Origin: Colletes latitarsis
Taxonomy: Eukaryota > Arthropoda > Insecta > Hymenoptera > Colletidae
Reading direction: 5' to 3'
DNA length: 64,000 nt
Assembly: GCF_051014445.1 (NCBI RefSeq)
Contig: NW_027488366.1
Span: 24,818,001 to 24,882,000, forward strand
Part shown: positions 1 to 14,200 of the stretch, one piece after another
Layout: every line of letters starts with the position of its first letter
Numbering within the stretch: the first letter of the stretch is position 1
Notes under the pieces: model-generated
Told to the model about the DNA's origin: nothing
The model's input: the letters and a program-made list of their open reading frames with translations, nothing else
Databases searched by the model: none
Translations under genes and position numbers: made by a program

Positions 1-470
1 GTGATCCCACATTACTACGTGATCCAAACCAGAAAAAACCCAGGATCCGTTCAGAAAGTATGTGAAGAATGCGAAAGTATGAGTCTGATGAGTGAAAATC
101 CCAGACCTAACCTAGACCTAACATGCGTTATCCTCTAAAATATTTATCATGACCAGGTTTAATTGATTGTTTCAGTGTGGTCCCACATTACTACGTGATC
201 CAAACCAGAAAAAACCCAGGATCTGTTCAACAAGTATGTGAAAAACGCGAAAGTATGAGCCTGATGAGAGCAAATCCCAGACCTCTCCCAGCCCTAACTT
301 GCGTTGTCCTCTAAGATATTGATGGAAACCAGGTTTAATTGACTGTTTCAGTGTTGTACTTCATTTCTACGTGATGCAATCCAGAAAAAGCCCAGGATCT
401 AGCCATCAAGTATGAGAAATATGCGAAAGAATGAGCCTGATGAGAGCAAATCCCAGACCTAACCTAGACC
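1..470. repeat. Satellite segment duplicated at about 3877-4346
   Basis: The first 2.7 monomers of the window reappear 3876 bp downstream (22 monomers), including the unusual opening GTGATCCCAC and the rare TTCAGAAAGTATGTG variant where most type-A monomers read TTCAACAAGTATGTG. A third copy lies near 34.17-34.62 kb. Similarity falls off where the first copy continues ACATGAAATATTCTCC and the second reads ACACGAATTATTCTC. Such a pair is the expected product of unequal exchange between array positions. Confidence 0.75.
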
Positions 471-842
471 TAACATGAAATATTCTCCAAAACATTGATC
501 GAAACCAGGTGTAATTGACTGCTTCAGTGTGGTCCCACATTACTACGTGATCCAAACCAGAAAAAACCCAGGATCCGTTCAACAAGTATGTGAAGAATGC
601 GAAAGTATGAGTCTGATGAGTGAAAATCCCCGGCCTAACCTAGACCTAACATGCGTTATCCTCAAAACTATTGATCGAAACCAGGTTTAATCGACTGTTT
701 CAGTGTGGTATCACACTACTACGTGACCCAAACCGGAAAAAACCCAGGAACTGTTCAACAAGTGTGTGAAAAACGCGAAAGTGTGAGCCTGTTGAGGGCA
801 AATCCCAGACCTATCCCTGACCTAACTTGCGTTGTCCTCTAT

Positions 843-2666
843 GATATTGATGGAAACCAGGTTTAATTGACTGTTTCAGTGTTGTACTTCATTACTACGT
901 GATGCAATCCAGAAAAAGCCCAGGATCTAGCCATCAAGTATGAGAAATATGCGAAAGAATGAGCCTGATGAGAGCAAATCCCAGACCTAACCTAGACCTA
1001 ACATGAATTATTCTCAAAAATATTGATCGAAACCAGGTTTAATTGACTGTTTCAGTGTTGCACTTCGTTACTACGTGATCCAAACCAGTAAAAACCCAGG
1101 ATCCGTTCAACAACTATGTGAAGAATGCGAAAGTATGAGTGTGATGAGTGAAAAACCCCGGCCTAACCTAGACCTAACATGCGTTATCCTCAAAAATATT
1201 GAACGAAATCTGGTTTAATCGTCTGTTTCAGTGTGGTACCACATTACTATGTGATCCAAACCAGAAAATAACCCAGGATCTGTTCAACGAGTATGTGAAG
1301 TGTGCGAAAGTATGAGTCTGATGAGGGCAAATCCCAGAACTATCCCAGAGCTAACATGCGTTATCCTCTAAAATATTTATCAAGACCAGGTTTAATTGAA
1401 TGTTACAGTGTGGTACCACATTACTACGTGAACCAAACCAGAAAAAACCCTGTATCTGATCAACAAGTATGTGAAGAATGCTAAAGTATGAGTCTGATGA
1501 GTGAAAATCCCAGGGCTAACCTAGACCTAACATGCGTTATCCGCTAAAATATTGATCCAAGCCAGGTTTAATGGACTGTTTCAGTTTGGTACCACTTTAC
1601 TGCGTGATCCAAAGCAGAAAAAACCCTCGATCAGGTCAACATATATGTTAAAACTGCGAAAGTATGACCCTGATGTGGGCAAATCCCAGGCCTAACCTAG
1701 ACCTAACATGCGTTGTCCTCTAAAATATTTATCAAGACCAGGTTTAATTGACTGTTTCAGTGTTGCACTTCATTACTACGTCATCCAAACTAGTAAAAAC
1801 CCAGGATCCGTTCAACAGGTATGTGAAGCATGCGAAAGTATGAGTCTGATGAGTGAAAATCCCAGACCTAACCTAGACCTAACATGAGTTATCCTCAAAA
1901 ATATTCATCGAAACCTGGTTTAATCGAATGTTTCAGTGTGGTACCACATTACTATGTGATCCAAACCAGAAAATAACCCAGGATCTGTTCAACGAGTATG
2001 TGAAGTGTGCGAAAGTATGAGTCCGATGGGGGCAAATCCCAGACCCATCCCAGACCTAACATGCGTTATCCTCTAAAATATTTATCAAGACCATGTTTAA
2101 TTGATTGTTTCAGTGTGGTTCCACATTACTACGTGATCCAAACCAGAAAAAAACCCAGGATCCGTTCAACAAGTATGTGAAGAATGCGAAAGTATGAGTC
2201 TGATGAGTGAAAATCCCAGACCTAACCTAGACCTAACATACGTTATCCTCTAAAATATTGATCCAAATCAGGTTTGATGGACTGTTTCCGTGTGGTGCCA
2301 CACTACTACGTGATTCAAACCAGGAAAAACCCAGGATCTGTTCAACAAGTATGTGAAAAAGGCGAAAGTATGAGCCTGATGAGGGCAAATCCCAGACCTA
2401 TCCCAGACCTAACTTGCGTTGTCCTCTAAGATATTGATGGAAACCAGGTTTAATTGACTGTTTCATTGTTGCACTTCATTACTACGTGAAGCAATCCAGA
2501 AATAGCCCCGGATCTAGCCATCAAGTATGAGAAATATGTGAAAGAATGAGCCTGATGAGAGCAAATCCCAGACCTAACCTAGAACTAACATGAATTATTC
2601 TCTAAAATATTGGTCGAAACCAGGTTTAATTGACTGTTTCAGTGTGGTCCCACATTACTACGTGAT
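843..2666. repeat. 5449-bp (31-monomer) higher-order period, copy 1 core
   Basis: About 10 monomers that are almost identical to 6292-8115 at a constant offset of 5449 bp. The pairing starts at GATATTGATGG and ends at ACTACGTGAT. In the stretches compared only one substitution was noticed, although neighbouring monomers inside each copy differ at many positions. Private markers shared by the pair include TTCTCAAAAATATTG, a GTATCTGATCAACAAG variant and ATAGCCCCGGATCTAG. The match shows recent long-range copying by unequal crossover or amplification. Confidence 0.88.
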
Positions 2667-5269
2667 CCAAACCAGAAAAAACCCAGGATCCGTTCAACAA
2701 GTATGTGAAGAATACGAAAGCATGTGTCTGATGAGTGAAAATCCCAGGCCTAACCTAGACCTAACATGCGTTATCCTCAAAAATATTGATCGAAACCAGG
2801 TTTGATGGACTGTTTCCGTGTGGTGCCACACTACTACGTGATCCAAACCAGAAAAAACCCAGGATCTGTTCAACAAGCATGTGAGGAACGCGAAAGTATG
2901 AGTCTGATGAGTGAAAATCCCAGGCCTAACCTAGACCTAACATGCGTTATCCTCTAAAATATTGATCGAAACCAGTTTTAATTGACTGTTTCAGCGTGGT
3001 ACCACATTAGTACGTGATACAATCCAGAAACAGCCCAGGATCTAGTCATGAAGTAGGAGAAATATGCGAAAGAAAGAGCCTGCTGAGAGCAAATCCCAGA
3101 CCTAACCTAGACCTAACGTGAAATATTCTGCAAAACATTGATCGAAACCAGGTGTAATTGACTGCTTCAGTGTGGTCCCACATTACTACGTGATCCAAAC
3201 CAGAAAAAACCCAGGATCCGTTCAACAAGTATGTGAAGAATGCGAAAGTATGAGTCTGATGAGTGAAAATCCCAGACCTAACCTAGACCTAACATACGTT
3301 ATCCTCTAAAATATTGATCCAAATCAGGTTTGATGGATTGTTTCTGTGTGGTGCCACACTACTACGCGATCCAAACCAGAAAAAACCCAGGATCAGTTCA
3401 ACAAGTATGTGAAAAACGCGAAAGTATGAGCCTGATGAGGGCGAATCCCAGACCTATCCCAGACCTAGCTTGCGTTATCCTCTAAAATATTGATCGAAAC
3501 CAGTTTTAATTGACTGTTTCAGCGTGGTACCACATTACTACGTGATACAATCCAGAAACAGCCCAGGACCTAGTCATGAAGTATGAGAAACATGCGAAAG
3601 AAAGAGCCTGCTGAGAGCAAATCCCAGACCTAACCTAGACCTAACATGCGTTATCCTCAAAAATATTGATCGAAACCTGGTTTAATCGGCTGCTTCAGTG
3701 AGGTACCACATTACTATGTGATCCAAACCAGAAAATAACCCAGGATCTGTTCAACGAGTATGTGGAGTGTGCGAAAGTATGAGTCTGATGAGGGCAAATC
3801 CCAGACCTATCCCAGACCTAACATGCGTTATCCTCTAAAATATTTATCAATACCAGGTTTAATTGGTTGTTTCAGTGTGATCCCACATTACTACGTGATC
3901 CAAACCAGAAAAAACCCAGGATCCGTTCAGAAAGTATGTGAAGAATGCGAAAGTATGAGTCTGATGAGTGAAAATCCCAGACCTAACCTAGACCTAACAT
4001 GCGTTATCCTCTAAAATATTTATCATGACCAGGTTTAATTGATTGTTTCAGTGTGGTCCCACATTACTACGTGATCCAAACCAGAAAAAACCCAGGATCT
4101 GTTCAACAAGTATGTGAAAAACGCGAAAGTATGAGCCTGATGAGAGCAAATCCCAGACCTCTCCCAGCCCTAACTTGCGTTGTCCTCTAAGATATTGATG
4201 GAAACCAGGTTTAATTGACTGTTTCAGTGTTGTACTTCATTACTACGTGATGCAATCCAGAAAAAGCCCAGGATCTAGCCATCGAGTATGGGAAATATGC
4301 GAAAGAATGAGCCTGATGAGAGCAAATCCCAGACCTAACCTAGACATAACACGAATTATTCTCTAAAATATTGATCAAAACCAGGTTTAATTGACAATTT
4401 CAGTGTGGTACCACATTACTACGTGATCCAATCCAGAAATAGCCCAGGATCCAGCCATAAAGTATGAGAAATATGCGAAAGTATGAGCCTGATGGGGGCA
4501 AATCCTAGACCTAACCCAGACCTAACATGCGTCATCCTCTAAAATATTTATCAAGACCAGGTTTAATTGAATGTTTCAGTGTGGTACCACATTACTACGT
4601 GATCCAAACCAGTTAAAACCCAGGATCCGTTCAACAAGTATGTGAGGAATGCGAAAGTATGAGTCTGATGTGTGAAAAACCCCGGCCTAACCTAGACCTA
4701 ACATGCGTTATCCTCGAAACCTGGTTTATTCGACTGTTTCAGTGTGGTACCGCATTACTATGTGATCCAAACCAGAAAATAACCCAGAACCTGTTCAACG
4801 AGTATGTGAAGTGTGCGAAAGTATGAGTCTGATGAGGGCAAATCCCAGACCTATCCCAGACCTAACATGAATTATTCTCTAAAATACTTATCATGACCAG
4901 GTTTAATTGATTGTTTCAGGGAGGTACCACATTACTACGTGACCCAATCCAGAAATAGCCCAGGATCCAGCCATGAAGTATGAGAAATATGCGAAAGTAT
5001 GAGCCTGATGGAGGCAAATCCTAGACCTAACCCAGACCTAACATGCGTCATCCTCTAAAATATTTATCAAGACCAGGTTTAATTGAATGTTTCAGTGTGG
5101 TACCACATTACTACGTGATCCAAACCAATAAAAACCCCGGATCCGTTCAAAAAGTATCTGAAGAATGCGAAAGTGTGAGTCTGATGAGTGAAAATCCCAG
5201 ACCTAACCTAGACCTAACATGCGTTATCCTCTAAAATATTGATCCAAACCAGGTTTAATGGACTGTTTC

Positions 5270-5285
5270 AGTGTGGTACCACACT
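5270..5285. other. Example of the 16-bp perfect palindrome in the satellite
   Basis: AGTGTGGTACCACACT equals its own reverse complement. Monomers with CACACTACTACG carry the full 16 bp (other examples at 6151-6166 and 11083-11098). The common CACATTACTACG monomers retain a 12-bp core, TGTGGTACCACA. It recurs at the same phase throughout both blocks except in monomers with GTCCCAC, TTGTACTTC or similar substitutions. A dyad for a satellite-binding protein is possible but unproven. Confidence 0.85.
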
Positions 5286-6291
5286 ACTACGTGATTCAAA
5301 CCAGAAAAAAAGCAGGATCTGTTCAACAAGTATGTGAAAAACGCGAAAGTATGAGCCTGATGAGGGCAAATCCCAGACCTATCCCAGACCTAACTTGCGT
5401 TGTCCTCTAAGATATTGATGGAAACCAGGTTTAATTGACTGTTTCAGTGTTGTACTTCATTACTACGTGATGCAATCCAGAAAAAGCCCAGGATCTAGCC
5501 ATCAAGTATGTGAAATATGCGAAAGTATGAGCCTGATGAGGGCAAATCCTAGACCTAAGCCAGACCTAACATGCGTTGTCCTCTAAAATATTTATCAAAA
5601 CCAGGTTTAATTGATTGTATCAGCGTGGTCCCACATTACTACGTGATGCAATCCAGAAAAAGCACAGGATCTAGCCATCAAGTATGAGAAATATGCGAAA
5701 GAATGAGCCTGATGAGGGCGAATCCCAGACCTATCCCAGACCTAACTTGCGTTATCCTCTAGAATATTGATCCAAACCAGGTTTAGTGGACTGTTTCAGT
5801 GTGGTACCACATTACTATGTGATCTAAACCAGAAAATAACCCAGGATCTGTTCAACGAGTATGTGAAGTGTGCGAAAGTATGAGTCTGATGAGGGCAAAT
5901 CCTAGACCTAAGCCTGACCTAACATGCGTTGTTCTCTAAAATATTTATCAAAACCAGGTTTAATTGATTGTATCAGTGTGGTACCACACTACTACGTGAC
6001 CCAAACCGGAAAAAACCCAGGATCTAGCCATCAAGTATGAGAAATATGCGAATGTATGAGCCTGATGAGGGCGAATCCCAGACCTATCCCAGACCTAACT
6101 TGCGTTATCCTCTAAAATATTGATCCAAACCAGGTTTAGTGGACTGTTTCAGTGTGGTACCACACTACTACGTGACCCAAACCGGAAAAAACCCAGGATC
6201 TGTTCAACAAGTATGTGAAAAACGCGAAAGTATGAGCCTGATGAGGGCAAATCCCAGACCTATCCAAGACCTAACTTGCGTTGTCCACTAA

Positions 6292-8115
6292 GATATTGAT
6301 GGAAACCAGGTTTAATCGACTGTTTCAGTGTTGTACTTCATTACTACGTGATGCAATCCAGAAAAAGCCCAGGATCTAGCCATCAAGTATGAGAAATATG
6401 CGAAAGAATGAGCCTGATGAGAGCAAATCCCAGACCTAACCTAGACCTAACATGAATTATTCTCAAAAATATTGATCGAAACCAGGTTTAATTGACTGTT
6501 TCAGTGTTGCACTTCGTTACTACGTGATCCAAACCAGTAAAAACCCAGGATCCGTTCAACAACTATGTGAAGAATGCGAAAGTATGAGTGTGATGAGTGA
6601 AAAACCCCGGCCTAACCTAGACCTAACATGCGTTATCCTCAAAAATATTGAACGAAATCTGGTTTAATCGTCTGTTTCAGTGTGGTACCACATTACTATG
6701 TGATCCAAACCAGAAAATAACCCAGGATCTGTTCAACGAGTATGTGAAGTGTGCGAAAGTATGAGTCTGATGAGGGCAAATCCCAGAACTATCCCAGAGC
6801 TAACATGCGTTATCCTCTAAAATATTTATCAAGACCAGGTTTAATTGAATGTTACAGTGTGGTACCACATTACTACGTGAACCAAACCAGAAAAAACCCT
6901 GTATCTGATCAACAAGTATGTGAAGAATGCTAAAGTATGAGTCTGATGAGTGAAAATCCCAGGGCTAACCTAGACCTAACATGCGTTATCCGCTAAAATA
7001 TTGATCCAAGCCAGGTTTAATGGACTGTTTCAGTTTGGTACCACTTTACTGCGTGATCCAAAGCAGAAAAAACCCTCGATCAGGTCAACATATATGTTAA
7101 AACTGCGAAAGTATGACCCTGATGTGGGCAAATCCCAGGCCTAACCTAGACCTAACATGCGTTGTCCTCTAAAATATTTATCAAGACCAGGTTTAATTGA
7201 CTGTTTCAGTGTTGCACTTCATTACTACGTCATCCAAACTAGTAAAAACCCAGGATCCGTTCAACAGGTATGTGAAGCATGCGAAAGTATGAGTCTGATG
7301 AGTGAAAATCCCAGACCTAACCTAGACCTAACATGAGTTATCCTCAAAAATATTCATCGAAACCTGGTTTAATCGAATGTTTCAGTGTGGTACCACATTA
7401 CTATGTGATCCAAACCAGAAAATAACCCAGGATCTGTTCAACGAGTATGTGAAGTGTGCGAAAGTATGAGTCCGATGGGGGCAAATCCCAGACCCATCCC
7501 AGACCTAACATGCGTTATCCTCTAAAATATTTATCAAGACCATGTTTAATTGATTGTTTCAGTGTGGTTCCACATTACTACGTGATCCAAACCAGAAAAA
7601 AACCCAGGATCCGTTCAACAAGTATGTGAAGAATGCGAAAGTATGAGTCTGATGAGTGAAAATCCCAGACCTAACCTAGACCTAACATACGTTATCCTCT
7701 AAAATATTGATCCAAATCAGGTTTGATGGACTGTTTCCGTGTGGTGCCACACTACTACGTGATTCAAACCAGGAAAAACCCAGGATCTGTTCAACAAGTA
7801 TGTGAAAAAGGCGAAAGTATGAGCCTGATGAGGGCAAATCCCAGACCTATCCCAGACCTAACTTGCGTTGTCCTCTAAGATATTGATGGAAACCAGGTTT
7901 AATTGACTGTTTCATTGTTGCACTTCATTACTACGTGAAGCAATCCAGAAATAGCCCCGGATCTAGCCATCAAGTATGAGAAATATGTGAAAGAATGAGC
8001 CTGATGAGAGCAAATCCCAGACCTAACCTAGAACTAACATGAATTATTCTCTAAAATATTGGTCGAAACCAGGTTTAATTGACTGTTTCAGTGTGGTCCC
8101 ACATTACTACGTGAT
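6292..8115. repeat. 5449-bp higher-order period, copy 2 core
   Basis: Near-identical partner of 843-2666. After 8115 the sequence switches abruptly to a segment matching 3541 onward (GTGATACAATCCAGAAACAG, then GACCTAGTCATG), and near 8390 it switches again to a segment matching about 3110 (ACGTGAAATATTCTGC). The copy therefore ends in a mosaic of pieces from elsewhere in the left block, each joined in monomer register. Confidence 0.87.
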
Positions 8116-11100
8116 ACAATCCAGAAACAGCCCAGGACCTAGTCATGAAGTATGAGAAACATGCGAAAGAAAGAGCCTGCTGAGAGCAAATCCCAGACCT
8201 AACCTAGACCTAACATGCGTTATCCTCAAAAATATTGATCGAAACCTGGTTTAATCGGCTGCTTCAGTGAGGTACCACATTACTATGTGATCCAAACCAG
8301 AAAATAACCCAGGATCTGTTCAACGAGTATGTGGAGTGTGCGAAAGTATGAGTCTGATGAGGGCAAATCCCAGACCTATCCCAGACCTAACGTGAAATAT
8401 TCTGCAAAACATTGATCGAAACCAGGTGTAATTGACTGCTTCAGTGTGGTCCCACATTACTACGTGATCCAAACCAGAAAAAACCCAGGATCCGTTCAAC
8501 AAGTATGTGAAGAATGCGAAAGTATGAGTCTGATGAGTGAAAATCCCAGACCTAACCTAGACCTAACATGCGTTATCCTCTAAAATATTTATCATGACCA
8601 GGTTTAATTGATTGTTTCAGTGTGGTCCCACATTACTACGTGATCCAAACCAGAAAAAACCCAGGATCTGTTCAACAAGTATGTGAAAAACGCGAAAGTA
8701 TGAGCCTGATGAGAGCAAATCCCAGACCTCTCCCAGCCCTAACTTGCGTTGTCCTCTAAGATATTGATGGAAACCAGGTTTAATTGACTGTTTCAGTGTT
8801 GTACTTCATTACTACGTGAAGCAATCCAGAAATAGCCCAGGATCTAGCCATCAAGTATGAGAAATATGCGAAAGAATGAGCCTGATGAGAGCAAATCCCA
8901 GACCTAACCTAGAACTAACATGAATTATTCTCTAAAATATTGGTCGAAACCAGGTTTAATTGACTGTTTCAGTGTGGTCCCACATTACTACGTGATCCAA
9001 ACCAGAAAAAACCCAGGATCCGTTCAACAAGTATGTGAAAAACGCGAAAGTATGAGCCTGATGAGGGCAAATCCCAGACCTATCCCAGACCAAACTTGCG
9101 TTATCCTCTAAAATATTGATCGAAACCAGGTTTAATCGACTGTCTCAGTGTGGCACCACATTGCTACGTGATCCAAACCAGAAAAAACCCAGGATCCGTT
9201 CAACAAGTATGTGAAGAATACGAAAGCATGTGTCTGATGAGTGAAAATCCCAGGCCTAACCTAGACCTAACATGCGTTATCCTCAAAAATATTGATCGAA
9301 ACCTGGTTTAATCGACTGTTTCAGTGTGGTACCACATTACTACGTGATCCAAACCAGAAAAAACCCAGGATCAGTTCAACAAGTACGTGAAAAACGCGAA
9401 AGTATGAGCCTGATGAGGGCAAATCCCAGACCTAACCTAGACCTAACATGCGTTATCCTCAAAAATATTGATCGAAACCTGGTTTAATCGGCTGCTTCAG
9501 TGAGGTACCACATTACTATGTGATCCAAACCAGAAAATAACCCAGGATCTGTTCAACGAGTATGTGGAGTGTGCGAAAGTATGAGCCTGGTGAGGGCAAA
9601 TCCCAGACCTATCCCAGACCTAACTTGCGTTATCCTTTAAAATATTGATCGAAACCAGTTTTAATTGACTATTTCAGCGTGGTACCACATTACTACGTGT
9701 CCAATCCAGAAATAGCCCAGGATCTAGCCATGAAGTATGAGAAACATGCGAAAGTATGAGCCTGACGAGGGCAAAGCCTAGACCTAACCCAGACCTAACA
9801 TGCGTTATCCTCTAAAATATTTATCATGACCAGGTTTAATTGACTGTTTCAGTGTGGTCCCACATTACTACGTGATCCAAACCAGAAAAAACCCAGGATC
9901 AGTTCAACAAGTACGTGAAAAACGCGAAAGTATGAGCCTGATGAGGGCAAATCCCAGACCTATCCCAGACCTAACTTGCGTTATCCTCTAAAATATTGAT
10001 CGAAACCAGGTTTAATTGACTGTTTCAGTGTGGTACCGCATTACTACGTGATACAATCCAGAAACAGCCCAGGATCTAGCCATGAAGTATGAGAAATATG
10101 CGAAAGTATGAGCCTGATGAGGGAAAATCCTAGACCTAACCCAAACCTAACATGCGTTATCCTCTAAAATATTGATCCAAACCAGGTTTAATGGACTGCT
10201 TCAGTGTGGTACCACTTTACTACGTGATGCAAACGAGAAAAAACCCAGGATCAGTTCAACAAGTACGTGAAAAACGCGAAAGTATGAGCCTGATGAGGGC
10301 AAATCCCAGACCTATCCCAGACCTAACTTGCGTTATCCTCTAAAATATTGATCGAAACGAGGTTTAATTGACTGTTTCAGCGTGGTACCGCATTACTACG
10401 TGATACAATCCAGAAACAGCCCAGGATCTAGCCATGAAGTATGAGAAATATGCGAAAGTATGAGCCTGATGAGGGCAAATCCTAGACCTAACCCAAACCT
10501 AACATGCGTTATCCACTAAAATATTGATCCAAACCAGGTTTAATGGACTGCTTCAGTGTGGTACCACTTTACTACGTGATGCAAAGCAGAAAAAACCCTC
10601 GATCAGGTCAACATGTATGTTAAAACTGCGAAAGCATGACCCTGATGAGGGCAAATCCCAGGCCTATCCCAGACCTAACATGCGTTGTGCTCTAAAATAT
10701 TGACGGAAACCAGGTTTAATTGAATGTTTCAGTGTGGTACCACATTACTACGTGAACCAAACCAGAAAAAACACAGGAGCCGTTCAACAAGTATATGAAG
10801 AATGCGAAAGTATGAGTCTGATGAGTGAAAATCCACGGCCTAACCTAGACCTAACATGCGTTATCCCCAAAAATATTGATCGAAACCAGGTTTCGTTGAA
10901 TGTTTCAGTGTTGTACCACATTACTACGTGATCCAAACCAGTAATAACCCAGGATTCGTTCAACAAGTATGTGAAGAATGCGAAAGTATGAGTCTGATGA
11001 GTGAAAATCCCCGGCCTAACCTAGACCTAACATGCGTTATCCTCAAAAATATTGATCGAAACCAGGTTTAATCGACTGTTTCAGTGTGGTACCACACTAC

Positions 11101-11405
11101 TACGTGACCCAAACCTGAAAAAACCCAGGATCTGTTCAACAAGTACGTGAAAAACGCGAAAGTATGAGCCTGATGAGGGCGAATCCCAGACCTATCCCAG
11201 ACCTAACTTGCGTTATCCTCTAAAATATTGATCGAAACGAGGTTTAATTGACTGTTTCAGCGTGGTACCACATTGCTACGTGATACAAACCAGAAAAAAC
11301 CCAGGATCAGTTCAACAAGTACGTGAAAAACGCGAAAGTATGAGCCTGATGAGGGCGAATCCCAGACCTATCCCAGACCTAACTTGCGTTATCCTCTAAA
11401 ATATT

Positions 11406-11690
11406 GATCCAAACCAGGTTTAATGGACTGCTTCAGTGTGGTACCACTTTACTACGTGATGCAAACCAGAAGAAACCCAGGATCAGTTCAACAAGTACGT
11501 GAAAAACGCGAAAGTATGAGCCTGATGTGGGCGAATCCCAGACCTATCCCAGACCTAACTTGCGTTATCCTCTAAAATATTGATCGAAACGAGGTTTAAT
11601 TGACTGTTTCAGCGTGGTACCGCATTACTACGTGATACAATCCAGAAACAGCCCAGGATCTAGCCATGAAGTATGAGAAATATGCGAAAG
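11406..11690. repeat. 4-monomer (704-bp) local repeat, copy 1
   Basis: A type-A monomer with CAAACCAGAAGAAACCC, followed by a type-B monomer with CGAAACGAGG and ACCGCATTAC, is repeated exactly 704 bp downstream at 12110-12394. Between them lie two near-identical monomers with CGAAACGAGG and ACCACATTGCTACG. This is the most regular short-range homogenised patch of the left block. Confidence 0.8.
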
Positions 11691-12089
11691 TATGAGCCTG
11701 ATGTGGGCGAATCCCAGACCTATCCCAGACCTAACTTGCGTTATGCTCTAAAATATTGATCGAAACGAGGTTTAATTGACTGTTTCAGCGTGGTACCACA
11801 TTGCTACGTGATACAAACCAGAAAAAACCCAGGATCAGTTCAACAAGTACGTGAAAAACGCGAAAGTATGAGCCTGATGAGGGCGAATCCCAGACCTATC
11901 CCAGACCTAACTTGCGTTATCCTCTAAAATATTGATCGAAACGAGGTTTAATTGACTGTTTCAGCGTGGTACCACATTGCTACGTGATACAAACCAGAAA
12001 AAACCCAGGATCAGTTCAACAAGTACGTGAAAAACGCGAAAGTCTGAGCCTGATGAGGGCGAATCCCAGACCTATCCCAGACCTAACTT

Positions 12090-14200
12090 GCGTTATCCTC
12101 TAAAATATTGATCCAAACCAGGTTTAATGGACTGCTTCAGTGTGGTACCACTTTACTACGTGATGCAAACCAGAAGAAACCCAGGATCAGTTCAACAAGT
12201 ACGTGAAAAACGCGAAAGTATGAGCCTGATGTGGGCGAATCCCAGACCTATCCCAGACCTAACTTGCGTTATCCTCTAAAATATTGATCGAAACGAGGTT
12301 TAATTGACTGTTTCAGCGTGGTACCGCATTACTACGTGATACAATCCAGAAACAGCCCAGGATCTAGCCATGAAGTATGAGAAATATGCGAAAGTATGAG
12401 CCTGATGAGGGCAAATACTAGACCTAACCCAAACCTAACATGCGTTATCCTCTAAAATATTGATCCAAACCAGGTTTAATGGACTGCTTCAGTGTGGTTC
12501 CACTTTACTACGTGATGCAAAGCAGAAAAAACCCTCGATCAGGTCAACATGTATGTTAAAACTGCGAAAGCATGACCCTGATGAGGGCAAATCCCAGGAC
12601 TATCCCAGACCTAACATGCGTTGTGCTCTAAAATATTGATGGAAACCAGGTTCAATTGCCTGTTTCAGTGTGGTACCACATTACTACGTGGTGCAATCCA
12701 GAAAAAGTCCAGGATCTAGCCATCAAGTATGAGAAAAATGCGAAAGAATGAGCCTGATGAGAGCAAATCCCAGACCTAACCTAGACCTAACATGAATTAT
12801 TCTCTAAAATATTTATCAAGACCAGGTTTAATTGATCGTTTCAGAGTGGGCCCACATTACTACGTGATGCAAACCAGAAAACACCCAGGATCCGTTCAAC
12901 AAGTATGTGAAGAATGCGAAAGTATGAGTCTGAAGAGTGAAAATCCCAGGCCTTACCTAGACCTAACATGCGTTATCCTCTAAAATATTGATCCAAACCA
13001 GGTTTAATGGACTGTTTCAGTGTGGTATCACATTTCTACGTGACGCAAACCAGAAAAAACCCAGGATCTGCTCAACAAGTATGTGAAAAACGCGAAAGTA
13101 TGAGCCTGATGAGGGCAAATCCCAGACCTATCCCAGACCTAACATGCGTTGTCCTCTAAAACATTGATGCAAACCAGGTTTAATTGACTGGTTCAGTGTT
13201 GTACTTCATTACTACGTGATGCAATCCAGAAAAAGCCCAGGATCTATCCATCAAGTATGAGAAATATGCGAAAGAATGAGCCTGATGAGAGCAAATCCCA
13301 GACCTAACCTAGACCTTTCAAGAATTATTCTCTAAAATATTGATTAAAACCAGGTTTCATTGACTGTTTCAGTGTGGTACCACATTACTAGGTGATCCAA
13401 TCCAGAAACAGCCCAGGATCCAGCCATGAAGTATGAGAAATGAGCGAAAGTATGAGCCTGATGGGGGCAAATCCTAGACCTAACCCAGACCTAACATGCG
13501 TTATCCTCTAAAATATTTATCATGACCAGGTTTAATTGACTGTTTCAGTGTGGTCCCACATTACTACGTGATCCGAACCAAAAAAACTCAGGATCCGTTC
13601 AACAAGTATGTGAAGAACGCGAAAGTATGAGTCTGATGAGTGAAAATCCCAGGCCTAACCTAGACCTAACATGCGTTATCCTCAAAATTATTGATCGAAA
13701 CCTGGTTTAATCGACTGTTTCAGTGTGGTACCACATTACTACGTGACCCAAACCAGAAAAAACCCAGGATCTGTTCAACAAGTATGTGAAAAACGCGAAA
13801 GTATGAGCCTGATGAGGGCAAATCCCAGACCTATCCCTGACCAAACTTGCGTTATCCTCTAAAATATTGATCGAAACCAGGTTTAATCGACTGTCTCAGT
13901 GTGGTACCACATTGCTACGTGATACAAACCAGAAAAAACCCAGGATCAGTTCAACAAGTACGTGAAAAACGCGAAAGTATGAGCCTGATGAGGGCGAATC
14001 CCAGACCTATCCCAGACCTAACTTGCGTTATCCTCTAAAATATTGATCGAAACCAGGTTTAATCGACTGTTTCAGTGTGGTACCACACTACTACGTGACC
14101 CAAACCTGAAAAAACCCAGGATCTGTTCAACAAGTATGTGAAAAACGCGAGAGTATGAGCCTGATAAGGGCAAATCCCAGACCTATCCCAGACCTAACTT
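12090..14200. repeat. 12-monomer higher-order unit, left-block copy
   Basis: This stretch matches 47111-49221 at an offset of about 35.02 kb and, through it, the tandem partner at 49222-51332. Shared private variants include the GTGGGCCCACATTAC monomer near 12.84 kb, ACCCAGGATCTGCTCAAC near 13.07 kb, CTAGACCTTTCAAG near 13.31 kb and ACTAGGTGATCC near 13.39 kb. Its end carries GCGAGAGTATGAG, which in the right block occurs only after the second tandem copy (about 51.28 kb). Confidence 0.78.
12110..12394. repeat. 4-monomer (704-bp) local repeat, copy 2
   Basis: Partner of 11406-11690 at offset 704 bp (four monomers). The two diverge near the end of the second monomer, where copy 1 reads GATGTGGGCGAATCCC and this copy reads GATGAGGGCAAATACTAG. 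Confidence 0.8.
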
